64,000 nucleotides of DNA from BMS3Abin12 sp964487445. GTDB lineage: Bacteria > Pseudomonadota > Gammaproteobacteria > 21-64-14. Both the position numbers and the translations under genes were made by a program. The stretch is from the NCBI GenBank assembly GCA_964487445.1, contig CAZAQG010000001.1, positions 1 through 64,000 of the forward strand, given 5' to 3'. This document shows, in pieces, positions 14,366-23,184 of this stretch. The notes under the pieces are model-generated. The model was not told the DNA's origin. It worked only from the letters and a program-made list of their open reading frames with translations, and made no database searches. Each line of letters starts with the position of its first letter. Within the stretch, counting starts at the first letter, position 1.

Positions 14366-15622
14366 CTACCGCCTCATGGAGTCGAAGAACCCGGCGTTGG
14401 TCTTGGTGGCCTTGAGCTTGTCGAGCATGAACTCCATGGCGGCGAGTTCATCCATCGGATGGAGCAGCTTGCGCAGGATCCACATCTTCTGCAGCTCCTC
14501 CGGATCGGTGAGCAGCTCCTCGCGCCGGGTACCGGAGCGGTTGATGTTGATCGCCGGGTAGACGCGCTTCTCGGAGATGCGCCGGTCGAGGTGGAGCTCC
14601 ATGTTGCCGGTGCCCTTGAACTCCTCGTAGATCACGTCGTCCATGCGCGAGCCGGTTTCGATCAGCGCGGTGGCGAGGATCGTGAGGCTGCCCCCCTCCT
14701 CGATGTTGCGCGCGGCGCCGAAGAAACGTTTGGGCCGCTGCAGGGCGTTGGCATCGACGCCGCCGGTGAGGACCTTCCCGGAGGCCGGGACCACGGTGTT
14801 GTAGGCGCGCGCCAGGCGGGTGATCGAATCCAACAGGATCACCACGTCGCGCTTGTGTTCGACCAGCCGCTTGGCCTTCTCGATCACCATCTCGGCGACC
14901 TGCACGTGGCGCGTCGCCGGCTCGTCGAAGGTGCTGGAGATGACCTCGCCGCGCACCAGACGCCGCATCTCCGTGACCTCCTCGGGGCGCTCGTCGATGA
15001 GCAGCACCATGAGATGAATCTCCGGGTGATTGGCGGCGACCGACTGCGCGATATTCTGCAGTATCATCGTCTTGCCCGCCTTCGGCGGCGAGACGATCAG
15101 CCCGCGCTGACCCTTCCCCACGGGCGAGACGAGGTCGATGATGCGTGCGGTGATGTCCTCGGTACTGCCGTTTCCGCGCTCGAGCGTCATCCGCTCCGTA
15201 GCATGCAGGGGCGTGAGGTTCTCGAACAGGACCTTGTTCCTGGCGTTCTCCGGCGGCTCGAAGTTGATCTGAGCCACCTTGAGCATCGCGAAGTAGCGCT
15301 CGCCCTCCTTGGGGGGGCGGATGGTACCGGCGACGGTGTCGCCGGTACGCAGGCTGAAGCGCCGGATCTGGCTCGGGGAGACGTAGATGTCGTCGGGTCC
15401 CGCGAGATAGGAGCTGTCGGCCGAGCGCAGAAACCCGAAGCCGTCCTGGAGAATCTCCAGCACGCCGTCGCCGAAGATGTCCTCGCCGTTGCGCGCCTGG
15501 GACTTGAGGATCGCGAAGATGACGTCCTGTTTGCGAGAGCGCGCCATGCCTTCGACGCCGAGGGATTGCGCGAGCTCGATGAGTTCCGATGCAGTCTTCT
15601 GTTTGAGTTCCGTAAGATTCAT
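14366..15622 (-). CDS. rho: Transcription termination factor Rho
   Basis: Hexameric RNA helicase for factor-dependent termination. At 418 residues it matches E. coli Rho. It starts MNLTELKQKTASELIELAQS, has the cold-shock-like RNA-binding domain (DGFGFLRSADSSYLAGPDDI, about residues 60-80), Walker A PPKAGKT near residue 180, Walker B VILLDSITRLARAYN near 260, and the secondary RNA-binding and arginine-finger part near the C-terminus. Downstream of trxA in the same direction, as in E. coli. Confidence 0.98.
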   Translation of the reverse strand: MNLTELKQKTASELIELAQSLGVEGMARSRKQDVIFAILKSQARNGEDIFGDGVLEILQDGFGFLRSADSSYLAGPDDIYVSPSQIRRFSLRTGDTVAGTIRPPKEGERYFAMLKVAQINFEPPENARNKVLFENLTPLHATERMTLERGNGSTEDITARIIDLVSPVGKGQRGLIVSPPKAGKTMILQNIAQSVAANHPEIHLMVLLIDERPEEVTEMRRLVRGEVISSTFDEPATRHVQVAEMVIEKAKRLVEHKRDVVILLDSITRLARAYNTVVPASGKVLTGGVDANALQRPKRFFGAARNIEEGGSLTILATALIETGSRMDDVIYEEFKGTGNMELHLDRRISEKRVYPAININRSGTRREELLTDPEELQKMWILRKLLHPMDELAAMEFMLDKLKATKTNAGFFDSMRR

Positions 15623-15800
15623 ATCCGGGTGCCATTCGACCAGGGTCGGGCGGGTGCGAGGGAAACAAAAGGGTTTGGGAACGGTTGCGAAGCGGATCGG
15701 AGTACGGCCGACACGACGTGCGCCGGGCCGACCGTTCTTCGCCTGCGGACTCTATCACCTCGCGCGATCCCGATCCAGGGATCCGACGCGTGCGGCGGGC

Positions 15801-16127
15801 TCACAGGTTGCTGTCCAGAAACGCGGCGAGTTGGGCCCGGGAGACCGCACCCACCTTGGTGGCCTCGACGTTGCCGTTCTTGAACAGCATCAGAGTCGGG
15901 ATGCCGCGGATGCCGTACTTCGGCGGCGTGGCCGGGTTCTCATCGATATTGAGCTTGGCGATGCGTACCCTGCCGGCGTACTCCCCGGCGATCTCATCGA
16001 GGATCGGCGCGATCATCTTGCAGGGGCCGCACCACTCGGCCCAGTAGTCCACCAGGACCGGGGTGCTGGACTTCAGGACTTCGTTCTCGAAACTGTCATC
16101 CGTCACATACACGATGTTCTCGCTCAC
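15801..16127 (-). CDS. trxA: Thioredoxin
   Basis: 108-residue cytosolic disulfide reductase with the active site WAEWCGPCKM (cysteines at about 32 and 35) and the cis-proline segment GIRGIPTLMLF. It lies upstream of rho with 178 nt between, and next to the divergent rhlB, the conserved rhlB/trxA/rho neighbourhood. The ATG start follows a GGAGG-containing stretch. Confidence 0.97.
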   Translation of the reverse strand: MSENIVYVTDDSFENEVLKSSTPVLVDYWAEWCGPCKMIAPILDEIAGEYAGRVRIAKLNIDENPATPPKYGIRGIPTLMLFKNGNVEATKVGAVSRAQLAAFLDSNL

Positions 16128-16508
16128 GTCGTCTGCCTCCAGGATGCATTTTCGTCTTTTGCGACCTTACAAGGCGCACGCCAACCGGCGGAGCCGGTAC
16201 TGCTCGGTAACTGTGAGGGATCGGAAACGGCGCTTCGTGCCACCCCCGGACCGCGCGGGACCTGAGACCGATCCCCCCGCCACGGAACGCGACCGCCCCG
16301 GTATAACCGCGCTCCGCGCTTCTCGGGCTACTCCGACAGTCCCTTGCCTGCGATGGGCCGATGTCCGAAGGGAGCGACTGCCCGGTGAATCCGGGCGCTG
16401 GACGGGGTTCTTGCTAAGGTCTTTTAGGATAGCGCGGTCCATTTCAACTCAAAGCCGTCGGTTTTTCAAGTCCACTCCTGACCCCAGTTGCGGTATGCTG
16501 TCGAACCT
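16128..16508. promoter_or_regulatory. Divergent promoter region between trxA and rhlB
   Basis: 381 bases without a convincing gene; short frames here lack coding character. It must hold promoters for both trxA-rho (leftward) and rhlB (rightward), but I cannot place -35/-10 boxes with confidence. Around 16464-16490 a stretch TTTTTCAAGTCCACTCCTGA followed by CCCC weakly resembles one arm of the REPIN-like element and may be a decayed copy. Confidence 0.4.
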
Positions 16509-17777
16509 ATGAGCCAGAACCCCTTGACGGATGTCCCATTCTCCCGCTTCGACCTGCCCGTTTCGATAGCTCAAGGCATTGAAAAAGCGGGGTTTGTATA
16601 CTGCACCCCAATCCAGTCCCGAACCCTGCCCCTGGTCCTGGCCGGACGCGACGTGGCCGGCCAGGCGCAGACCGGAACCGGAAAAACGGCCGCGTTCCTG
16701 GTCGCTACACTGAACCATCTGCTGCGTCACCCGCGCACACAGCCGCCGGAATGCTCGCGCCCCCGCGCGTTGATCCTCGCACCCACACGGGAACTGGCGA
16801 TCCAGATCCATCGCGATGCCGAGGTGCTCAACCGCCACTGCGGGCTGCATCTGGGCCTCGCCTACGGGGGCACCGGCTACGAAAGCCAACGCGAGGCCAT
16901 CAAGGCCGGCGTGGATATCCTCATCGGGACGCCCGGACGCATCATCGATTACTTCAAGCAGCACGTGTTCGACCTCAAGGACGCCCAAGTGGTGGTGCTC
17001 GATGAGGCCGACCGCATGTTCGACCTGGGCTTCATCCGCGACATCCGCTTCCTGCTGCGCCACTGCCCGCCGCCGGAGCGGCGCCTGAGCCTGCTGTTCT
17101 CGGCGACCCTGTCCTTCCGGGTGATGGAACTGGCCTACGAGCACATGAACAACCCGGAGCTGGTGCAGGTGGAACCGGAGAAGCTCACGGTCGATCAGGT
17201 CCGCCAGTACGTCTATTACACCGCCAACGAGGACAAGATTCCGCTGCTGCTCGGCCTGCTGGGGCACATGGATCCGAGACGCAGCATCGTGTTCGTGAAC
17301 ACCAAGCGCGACGCGGAGCGCGTGGAGCGCTACCTGGAGGCCAACGGCTTCCACGCCGGGATGCTCTCCGGCGACGTCCCGCAGCAGAAGCGCCAGCACC
17401 TGCTGGCCCAATTCCTCGGCGGCAAGATCCCGGTACTGGTGGCCACCGACGTGGCGGCGCGCGGGCTGCATATCCCGGACGTCACCCACGTCTTCAACTT
17501 CGACCTGCCGCAGGATGCGGAGGACTATGTGCACCGCATCGGGCGCACCGCACGCCTCGGCGCCAAGGGCGACGCCATCAGCTTCGCCTGCGAGCGCTAC
17601 GCCTACTCGCTGCCGGACATCGAGAACTACATCGGCCAGAAGATCCAGCGCGAGCCGGTCGAGCCGGCGCTGCTCGTAACCCCCATCGTCCCGGCACGTC
17701 GCGAACGGCGCCCGCACGAGGCGGGCCCGGGGGGCGCCCCGCAGCACCGGCGCCGGACGCGCAGTTCCTCGGCCTGA
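16509..17777 (+). CDS. rhlB: DEAD-box RNA helicase RhlB
   Basis: ATP-dependent RNA helicase; RhlB is the degradosome helicase in E. coli. The motifs are in order: Q motif (YCTPIQSRTLP), Walker A AQTGTGKT, PTRELAIQI, DEAD (VLDEADRMFD), SAT (FSATLS), and HRIGRTAR near the end. The ATG at 16509 (MSQNPLTDVPFSRFDLP) is preferred to a TTG at 16488. 422 residues with a basic tail fit RhlB rather than larger DEAD proteins, and the trxA-rho neighbourhood supports it. gspC starts 12 nt after the stop. Confidence 0.92.
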   Translation: MSQNPLTDVPFSRFDLPVSIAQGIEKAGFVYCTPIQSRTLPLVLAGRDVAGQAQTGTGKTAAFLVATLNHLLRHPRTQPPECSRPRALILAPTRELAIQIHRDAEVLNRHCGLHLGLAYGGTGYESQREAIKAGVDILIGTPGRIIDYFKQHVFDLKDAQVVVLDEADRMFDLGFIRDIRFLLRHCPPPERRLSLLFSATLSFRVMELAYEHMNNPELVQVEPEKLTVDQVRQYVYYTANEDKIPLLLGLLGHMDPRRSIVFVNTKRDAERVERYLEANGFHAGMLSGDVPQQKRQHLLAQFLGGKIPVLVATDVAARGLHIPDVTHVFNFDLPQDAEDYVHRIGRTARLGAKGDAISFACERYAYSLPDIENYIGQKIQREPVEPALLVTPIVPARRERRPHEAGPGGAPQHRRRTRSSSA

Positions 17778-17788
17778 GCACCGCCGCC

Positions 17789-18652
17789 GTGGTCCCCGTG
17801 TCGTGGAACGAGACGGTGCCGGACCTCCTGCGCCGGCTACAGGATGCGCGCCGGCTGCGGGCGGGGTTGAACCTGCTGCTGATCCTGGCCATCGCCCATG
17901 GGCTGGCGACCCTCACCTGGCTGCTGGCACCGGCGCCGCAATCCGCCCCTGCGCCGCGGACGGCGGCGGCTCCGACGGTCCGCGACCTGGGGCCGGACGC
18001 CGCGCGCATCGCGGCCCTGCACCTGTTCGGGGCCGCACCCCGGGAAGGCGCGGCGGGCGCCCCCATCAACGCCCCGGAGACCACCCTCAAGCTGGTGCTC
18101 AACGGGGTGCTCGCGGCCACCGACGTCCAGGCGGCGCGGGCGATCATCCGCACACCCGACGGCACCGAGAAACCCTACCGCGTGGGCGATCTCCTGCCCG
18201 GAAACGCGATCCTCAAGGAGATCTACCCGGACCGGGTGCTGCTCGAGCGCAACGGACGCTACGAGACGCTGCCGTTGCCGCGCGGTCAGGGCGGGAACCT
18301 CGGCGCACCGGCGCGCACCGGGACCGGTCCGGCACTGGCACGCGAACTGCGCACCTATCGCCGGCGACTGGTGTCCAATCCCGGCTCCGTATTCCGGTTG
18401 CTGCGCCTGATCCCCACCCGCCAGGACGGACAGTTCGTGGGCTTCCGCGTCTATCCCGCGCGCAACCGGGCGCTGTTCGCGCGCATCGGACTGCGGCCCG
18501 GAGATCTGGTCACCACGGTCAACGGCATCCCGCTCGACAACGCGCGCAACAGCATGCGCGCGCTGCAAGTGCTACGCAGCGCGAACTCGATCCGGCTCTC
18601 GGTACTGCGCGGCGGCCGACCGGTCAGCCTCAACCTCGATCTCAACCCGTAG
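17789..18652 (+). CDS. gspC: Type II secretion system inner-membrane protein GspC
   Basis: 287 residues starting at GTG. One N-terminal transmembrane helix (about residues 26-46, LNLLLILAIAHGLATLTWLL), then the periplasmic homology region (ETTLKLVLNGVLAATDVQAA, about 95-150) and a C-terminal PDZ domain (about 200-285, RIGLRPGDLVTTVNGIPLDN). GspC links the inner-membrane platform to the GspD secretin. It follows rhlB by 12 nt and is not followed by gspD. Other T2SS accessory genes (gspB, gspA) lie 2.5 kb on in the opposite orientation. Confidence 0.88.
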   Translation: MVPVSWNETVPDLLRRLQDARRLRAGLNLLLILAIAHGLATLTWLLAPAPQSAPAPRTAAAPTVRDLGPDAARIAALHLFGAAPREGAAGAPINAPETTLKLVLNGVLAATDVQAARAIIRTPDGTEKPYRVGDLLPGNAILKEIYPDRVLLERNGRYETLPLPRGQGGNLGAPARTGTGPALARELRTYRRRLVSNPGSVFRLLRLIPTRQDGQFVGFRVYPARNRALFARIGLRPGDLVTTVNGIPLDNARNSMRALQVLRSANSIRLSVLRGGRPVSLNLDLNP

Positions 18653-18843
18653 GTGCAATCAGCCCTATTCCATAGCGTAGGGCACCGCTGCTCAATTTCT
18701 CGGCGCAGAGCGCCTGCAGATGGGTGACACCGCGGAGTGGTGCCACCAGCGAAGCGAATTGCGTCCTACGGGTGCTAAACTCGCAGGGCGGCAAGGCCGT
18801 CAACGCCTAGCAGCCTGTCGGAACCGATTCGGGAGGAGACGCC

Positions 18844-19023
18844 ATGCAACGCGCCAAACAGGACGCCCTGGAGACCATCGGCAAACTGCCCGACGACACC
18901 GACATGGACGAGATCATGTACCGGCTCTACGTGCTGGATAAGATCCGCAAGGGCCAGAAGGCCGTGGAACAGAGCCTCACCACGAGCAGCAAGGATTTGA
19001 AGCGCGAGATCGATTCATGGTGA
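18844..19023 (+). CDS. Small antitoxin-like protein of a ParE-type module
   Basis: A 59-residue frame beginning MQRAKQDALETIGKLPDDTD and ending KDLKREIDSW. It has a good Shine-Dalgarno (GGGAGGAGACGCC before the ATG). Its last bases overlap the toxin start (ATG at 19017), the usual coupled antitoxin-toxin layout. The sequence suits a short helical antitoxin of the type found beside RelE/ParE proteins: it would bind the toxin and repress the pair. The 191 bases upstream, after gspC, hold no gene and a stretch AGCAGCCTGTCGG that may be a remnant of an insertion. Confidence 0.7.
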   Translation: MQRAKQDALETIGKLPDDTDMDEIMYRLYVLDKIRKGQKAVEQSLTTSSKDLKREIDSW

Positions 19024-19309
19024 TCTGGTCGGACACGGCCAAGGCTGATCTGCAATCCATTCACGACTTCATCGCCCACGACTCCAGGCACTACGCCAAG
19101 CAGGTCGCCCAAGATATCGTGGCCAAGAGCGATGTCCTCAACGAACTGCCGCATATGGGCCGGTGGTGCCGGAGTTCGGCAACAGGGCCATGCGCGAGCT
19201 CTCGCTCTACTCCTACCGCATCCTCTATGAGATCAAGGACCACGGCGTCTTCGTACTGGCGGTGATCCACAAGCGACAGGATTTGCAGCCGGAGATGATC
19301 GGGCGTTAA
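19017..19309 (+). pseudogene. RelE/ParE-family toxin, frameshifted
   Basis: The start codes MVIWSDTAKADLQSIHDFIA, the N-terminus of a ParE/RelE toxin. In frame, the protein turns into nonsense after LPHMGR near 19160. One base further the ParE C-terminal half appears in another frame (VVPEFGNRAMRELSLYSYRI, then LYEIKDHGVFVLAVIHKRQD) and ends at a TAA ending at 19309. Restoring a single base (GGCCGG to GGCCGGG or similar) would give a full toxin of about 97 residues. Either the toxin is inactivated or the assembly lost one G in a G-rich run. Confidence 0.75.
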
Positions 19310-19422
19310 GACGCCGTCTCAGTCGGCACTGATGCTGGCCGCGGCCAAGCTGCGGCACATCGCCTAGCTTCAGGGGGGCAGGCGCGTTAGCGACTGCATC
19401 TACTGGAAGCCATCGTTAGCTG

Positions 19423-19881
19423 CTAATTTGAAATTGATTTCAAGTGTTGTTGCCATAATTTTTTGATGGTTACACCGTCTTCAGTACACCAGTGCGCAGG
19501 ACCTCGAACAGAGCTACTGCTATAACCTTCTTTCTGAAGTAGATCCCTAGCCAGATCGCTCATTGAGTATGATCCGCCCTGCCATTTCAGGGACGTACCA
19601 TTAATCACGGCCCTGTATTGGGACAGCTTGTTATTTTGATAATCGACAAGAAACACCGGTTGCCCTTCTTTCAATAGGCCGCTAGAGATCAGGACAGGTA
19701 AATTCGCTTTTGGCTGTTTTCTCCTTGATTTTCCAGCAGTTGTCTTGGATGGTGCTAGTTTTTTCGCAGGAGTATTAAGCCGAAATAGGCGCCGGAGTGT
19801 CAGGTTGGGGGTATCTACAAAAGCTAGTGCTTGGCTTTGAAGGTAGGCGAATACCTCATCATCAATCTCGATCTGTCTCAT
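19423..19881 (-). CDS. SeqA-N-like and RAMA-like domain protein of unknown function
   Basis: 152 residues with much lower GC than its neighbours, suggesting transfer. Residues 1-35 (MRQIEIDDEVFAYLQSQALA, then LTLRRLFRL) look like the SeqA N-terminal ribbon-helix-helix/oligomerisation region. Residues 60-147 resemble a RAMA domain, the module associated with restriction enzymes and adenine methylases: PVLISSGLLKEGQPVFLV, a YRAVINGTSLKWQGGSYSMS core, and a terminal GVTIKKLWQQHL. Such proteins are predicted to bind DNA, perhaps modified DNA; no methylase or nuclease is adjacent. The ATG follows GAGG. It has its own promoter with repeats. The function is an inference. Confidence 0.65.
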   Translation of the reverse strand: MRQIEIDDEVFAYLQSQALAFVDTPNLTLRRLFRLNTPAKKLAPSKTTAGKSRRKQPKANLPVLISSGLLKEGQPVFLVDYQNNKLSQYRAVINGTSLKWQGGSYSMSDLARDLLQKEGYSSSSVRGPAHWCTEDGVTIKKLWQQHLKSISN

Positions 19882-19918
19882 GGTGCTATCCTCTGAGCAT
19901 GCAGTTCATGTAAGAACA

Positions 19919-19976
19919 AGGATAGCGCTGTTCTTATTCCTGTCAATAAATAAGAATAAGAGCGTTTAGTCTTATG
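19919..19976 (-). promoter_or_regulatory. Promoter with overlapping CTTAT/ATAAG repeats upstream of the RAMA-like gene
   Basis: On the minus strand a perfect -35 TTGACA (19941-19946) lies 16 bp from a -10 TATCCT (19919-19924), giving a start about 30-40 nt before the ATG at 19881. Copies of CTTAT/ATAAG surround it: an inverted pair TTCTTATTC (19931-19939, in the spacer) and GAATAAG (19954-19960), plus further ATAAG and CTTAT copies to about 19975. The arrangement suggests autoregulation by the ribbon-helix-helix-like protein. Confidence 0.55.
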
Positions 19977-20017
19977 AGGGAATCCAAAGACCGGGCGGTC
20001 GCCGTAGAACGCACGCC

Positions 20018-20944
20018 TCACGAGGCGCCGCCGCGCGCGCCCTCCAGGATCTGCACGGCCAGCGGCTTGGTCGCCTCGCCGACGTAGAGCGAGCGATGCG
20101 GGAACGGGATCTCGATGCCCTCGCGATCGAAGGCCTGCTTGACGCGGCGCAGGAACTGGCGCCCCACCTCCCACTGTTTGATCGGCCGCGTGCGGATGCG
20201 GCCCTTGATGATCACGGCGGAGTCGGCGAGTTGGTCGACGCCGAAGATCTCCACGTCATCGATCAGCAGCGGTCCGAAGTACTCGTCGGCGCGCAACCCC
20301 TTGGCCACCCGCTGCAGGACCTCGACCACGTGATCGGTGTCCTCCTTGTAGGCGACGCCGATCTCGAAGACGTACGCCGACCACTCCTTGGTCAGATTGG
20401 AGAGGCTGTTGATGGTGCCGTTGGGGAAGATGTGCACGATACCGGACAGGTCGCGCAGGATCAGGGTACGGAAGTTGATCGCCTCGACCAGACCGCCGGT
20501 GCCGTTGACCACCGCCACGTCCCCGACCCGCACCTGGTTCTCCAGGATCAGAAAAAAGCCGGAGATGACATCGCGCACCAGATTCTGGGCACCGAAGCCG
20601 ACCGCCAGGCCGGCGACCCCGGCGCTGGCCAGGATCGGGCCGATGTTGATCCCGAGCTGACCGAGGATGATCAGCACCGCCATGACCCAGATCACCAGCA
20701 CCACACCCTGGCGCAACAGACGCACCAGGGTCTCGGCACGCTTGCGCGCCTCCAGCGCGCCCTCGCCCTGCGCCGCGGCGCGCCGTTCCAACTCCTGTTC
20801 GAAACGCCGGAACGCGGAGCGCAGCGCAGCGATCAGCACGCGGGCGATCACCAGGACCAGCACCACGCGCAACACCCCGGCGCCGACGGCGCCCCAGTCC
20901 ACCCCCGCGAAATACTGCATCAGTCGTTCGATCGGCAGGCTCAT
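20018..20944 (-). CDS. mscS: Small-conductance mechanosensitive channel MscS
   Basis: 308 residues. The ATG at 20944 (MSLPIERLMQYFAG) has GGGGAA upstream and is chosen over an earlier in-frame ATG. Three membrane spans are seen (about residues 20-40, 78-100, 105-130). The third has the glycine/alanine pore helix (ASAGVAGLAVGFGAQNLV), followed by the MscS beta domain (NQVRVGDVAVVNGTGGLVEA) and a cytoplasmic alpha/beta domain. It is a heptameric channel relieving osmotic downshock. Unrelated to the flanking secretion genes. Confidence 0.94.
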   Translation of the reverse strand: MSLPIERLMQYFAGVDWGAVGAGVLRVVLVLVIARVLIAALRSAFRRFEQELERRAAAQGEGALEARKRAETLVRLLRQGVVLVIWVMAVLIILGQLGINIGPILASAGVAGLAVGFGAQNLVRDVISGFFLILENQVRVGDVAVVNGTGGLVEAINFRTLILRDLSGIVHIFPNGTINSLSNLTKEWSAYVFEIGVAYKEDTDHVVEVLQRVAKGLRADEYFGPLLIDDVEIFGVDQLADSAVIIKGRIRTRPIKQWEVGRQFLRRVKQAFDREGIEIPFPHRSLYVGEATKPLAVQILEGARGGAS

Positions 20945-21199
20945 GTCGCATTCCCCGGGTTGTACGGCGGCCTTCGCCGCGCATCGCATCGCCGGGCGCT
21001 GGGCGGGCGCCGCGCCCTCACCTTACCATTATTCGCCGCACCGATCCGGTGCCCGGCCGGCCGGACCTCGAGGCGGGCGCACCGCACGAATCTTCCGCAA
21101 CGGTGAGCCACCCGTTCCTCGTGGCGGCGGCGATCGTGCAGGGTCGGGATACGGCCCGGCGGCCTGCGCCCGGGATCGACGAACCCCCGGGGCGCGTGC

Positions 21200-21934
21200 T
21201 CAACCCGGGCGCGGCACGAGGAAGCGCCGGCCCGCGTAGCGCAGGACGAGGCCGCCGGAGGTGATCTCCTCGAGCACCTCGCCGCCGGGCAACTGCTGTC
21301 CCTCGCGGTATTTGTGCAGGTTGATCAGGACCCAGCGCAACGCCCGGCGCGGTGAGTAGACGTACACCTCGATATCCAGCTTCGGGAGCTGGGCGCGGAA
21401 ACTCGCGGGCAGATCGTCCAGACGCGGCACCGGTGGGGCCGCCGGGCGCGGTGCCGGGGGCGCAACGGCGCGGACGGGCGCAACGGCGCGGACGGGTGCG
21501 GCGGCGCGGACGGGTGCGGCGGTCGGCCGGGAACGCGGTGCGAGCGTCGTGGCCGGCGTCGTGGCCGGCGAGGGGTGCGCCACCGCGCGCGCGGGGTGCC
21601 GGGGCGCCGCGGTTTCGAGCCCGGAGGACGCCGGCGCCACGGTCGACGCGATGCGCGGCGCGGTCTGTACCGACGGCGCGCGCGGGACGGTGCGGGCGGT
21701 CGACGCCGCGACCCGCGCCGGGGGCACCCCGCGCCCGGCACCCCGCGTGACGAACCACCAACCGGCCGCCCCGAGCAGCACGCCGGCGGCCAGCACCGCG
21801 CCCGCCCAGGGCCACCAGCGGCGCCGCTCGCCAGCGCCCGGATCGGCGATTCGCAGGTCCGCCGTCAGCGGCGAGACCGCCCCCTGGCCGCGTTCGCGCT
21901 CGGAACGCTTCAGCGCCTCAAGGATATACGACAT
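21200..21934 (-). CDS. gspB: GspB-like general secretion protein
   Basis: 244 residues beginning MSYILEALKRSERERGQG, the characteristic GspB/PulB start. A transmembrane helix (WPWAGAVLAAGVLLGAAGWWF, about residues 39-60), an Ala/Pro/Arg-rich periplasmic linker with short APVRA repeats (about 60-170), and a C-terminal domain with LDIEVYVYSPRRALRWVLIN follow. Its start overlaps the gspA stop (TGATG), so the two are translationally coupled. The GspA-GspB pair helps insert the GspD secretin through peptidoglycan. Confidence 0.82.
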   Translation of the reverse strand: MSYILEALKRSERERGQGAVSPLTADLRIADPGAGERRRWWPWAGAVLAAGVLLGAAGWWFVTRGAGRGVPPARVAASTARTVPRAPSVQTAPRIASTVAPASSGLETAAPRHPARAVAHPSPATTPATTLAPRSRPTAAPVRAAAPVRAVAPVRAVAPPAPRPAAPPVPRLDDLPASFRAQLPKLDIEVYVYSPRRALRWVLINLHKYREGQQLPGGEVLEEITSGGLVLRYAGRRFLVPRPG

Positions 21935-23085
21935 CAGACCCGATCCACATCCCGGCCCACCTCCCTCCGCAGCCACGCAACCGTCGGAGTGCGGGTGCCG
22001 GTGAGGATCGGCGCGTCCCCCATGGGGGACGTCCAGGACGGCCCGCCATCCCCGTACCCACGGCGATCGCCTACCGCGGTGGGCGACGCCGCGAGCAGGC
22101 GCGCCGAGGCCGCGTCGTACCAATCGGCGATGAGGTCCGGGGATCGCGAGGCATGGCGGCCCTGCAGATACACCGGGAGCGACATGTGCCCATGGAACCA
22201 CCCGCCCGCCAGGACCGCCAGGCCCAGCGCGCCGGCGGCCGCCGCGATCCAGCGCCGCCACACGCGCCGCGGTCGCGCGTCCCCGAGCACCTCGGCCGCC
22301 GCCCGGCGCACCAGGCGCACACCGACCTGTTGCTCCTCACGGGCGTAGGCGCCGAGCAGCGCCCGGTCGCACACGGCGTTGATCAGGCGCGGCACGCCGC
22401 CGCTCACCCGGTGCACGCGCCCCTGCGCGCGCGGTGTGAACAGCGACCGCCAAGCGCCGCTCACCGCGAGTCGATGCCGGATATAGGCGGCGGTCTCGAC
22501 GCGGTTCAGCGGCATCAGATGGTAGCGGGCGGTGATTCGTTGCGCAAGTTGACGCAGGTCGTTGCGCCCGAGCAGTGCGCGCAGTTCCGGCTGGCCTACC
22601 AGGATCACCTGGAGCAGCTTGTGCTTGGCCGTCTCCAGGTTGGTCAGCAGCCGAACCTGCTCCAGGACGTCCGGGGACAGGTTCTGGGCCTCATCGATAA
22701 TCACCACCGTGTTGCGCCCGTCGGCGTGGACCTGCAGCAGGTACTCGTTGAGGGCGTCGACCAGTCCCTTGGGGGAGCGGGCGCGCGTATCGACGCCGAC
22801 CCCCAACTCCGCGCAGATGGAGGCCAGCAGTTCGCAGGCCGACAGGCGCGGACTCAGGATCAGTGCGGCATCGACGCGCTCGCCGAGCTGTTCGAGCAGC
22901 GAGCGGCACAGCGTGGTCTTGCCGGTGCCGACCTCGCCGGTGAGCTGCACGAAGCCCCCGCCCTGCTCCACCCCGAACCGCAGATGCGCCAGCGCCTCGC
23001 GGTGGCGCGCGCTCAGATACAGGAAGTGCGGGTCCGGCGTCAGCGAGAACGGCGGTTCCCGCAGGCCGAAGTATTCGGTATACAT
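21934..23085 (-). CDS. gspA: GspA/ExeA-family AAA ATPase
   Basis: 383 residues starting MYTEYFGLREPPFSLTPDPH, the ExeA hallmark. Walker A GEVGTGKTT is near residue 50 and Walker B VIIDEAQNL near 120. A transmembrane helix (about 275-293) is followed by a short periplasmic tail of some 90 residues. Classical ExeA continues with a peptidoglycan-binding domain to about 550 residues, so this form is short; MSHA-type (MshM) ATPases also begin this way, but the coupled gspB favours GspA. First gene of a gspA-gspB operon. Confidence 0.82.
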   Translation of the reverse strand: MYTEYFGLREPPFSLTPDPHFLYLSARHREALAHLRFGVEQGGGFVQLTGEVGTGKTTLCRSLLEQLGERVDAALILSPRLSACELLASICAELGVGVDTRARSPKGLVDALNEYLLQVHADGRNTVVIIDEAQNLSPDVLEQVRLLTNLETAKHKLLQVILVGQPELRALLGRNDLRQLAQRITARYHLMPLNRVETAAYIRHRLAVSGAWRSLFTPRAQGRVHRVSGGVPRLINAVCDRALLGAYAREEQQVGVRLVRRAAAEVLGDARPRRVWRRWIAAAAGALGLAVLAGGWFHGHMSLPVYLQGRHASRSPDLIADWYDAASARLLAASPTAVGDRRGYGDGGPSWTSPMGDAPILTGTRTPTVAWLRREVGRDVDRV

Positions 23086-23184
23086 AGGGGATTACCGATC
23101 ACCGTGGGCCGTTTCCGATCATAGTCCATGGCCCCGGATCACACCACCGCGGCCGGGCGGGGACGCCTCGGCGGGGGAGACCCG

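Noticed and set aside
16464..16490. Third REPIN-like copy
   Set aside because: Only one degenerate arm is visible, with several mismatches and no partner arm.
21400..21600. Repeated CGGACGGGTGCGGCGG-like bases
   Set aside because: Low-complexity coding of the Ala/Pro/Arg linker of GspB; not an independent element.
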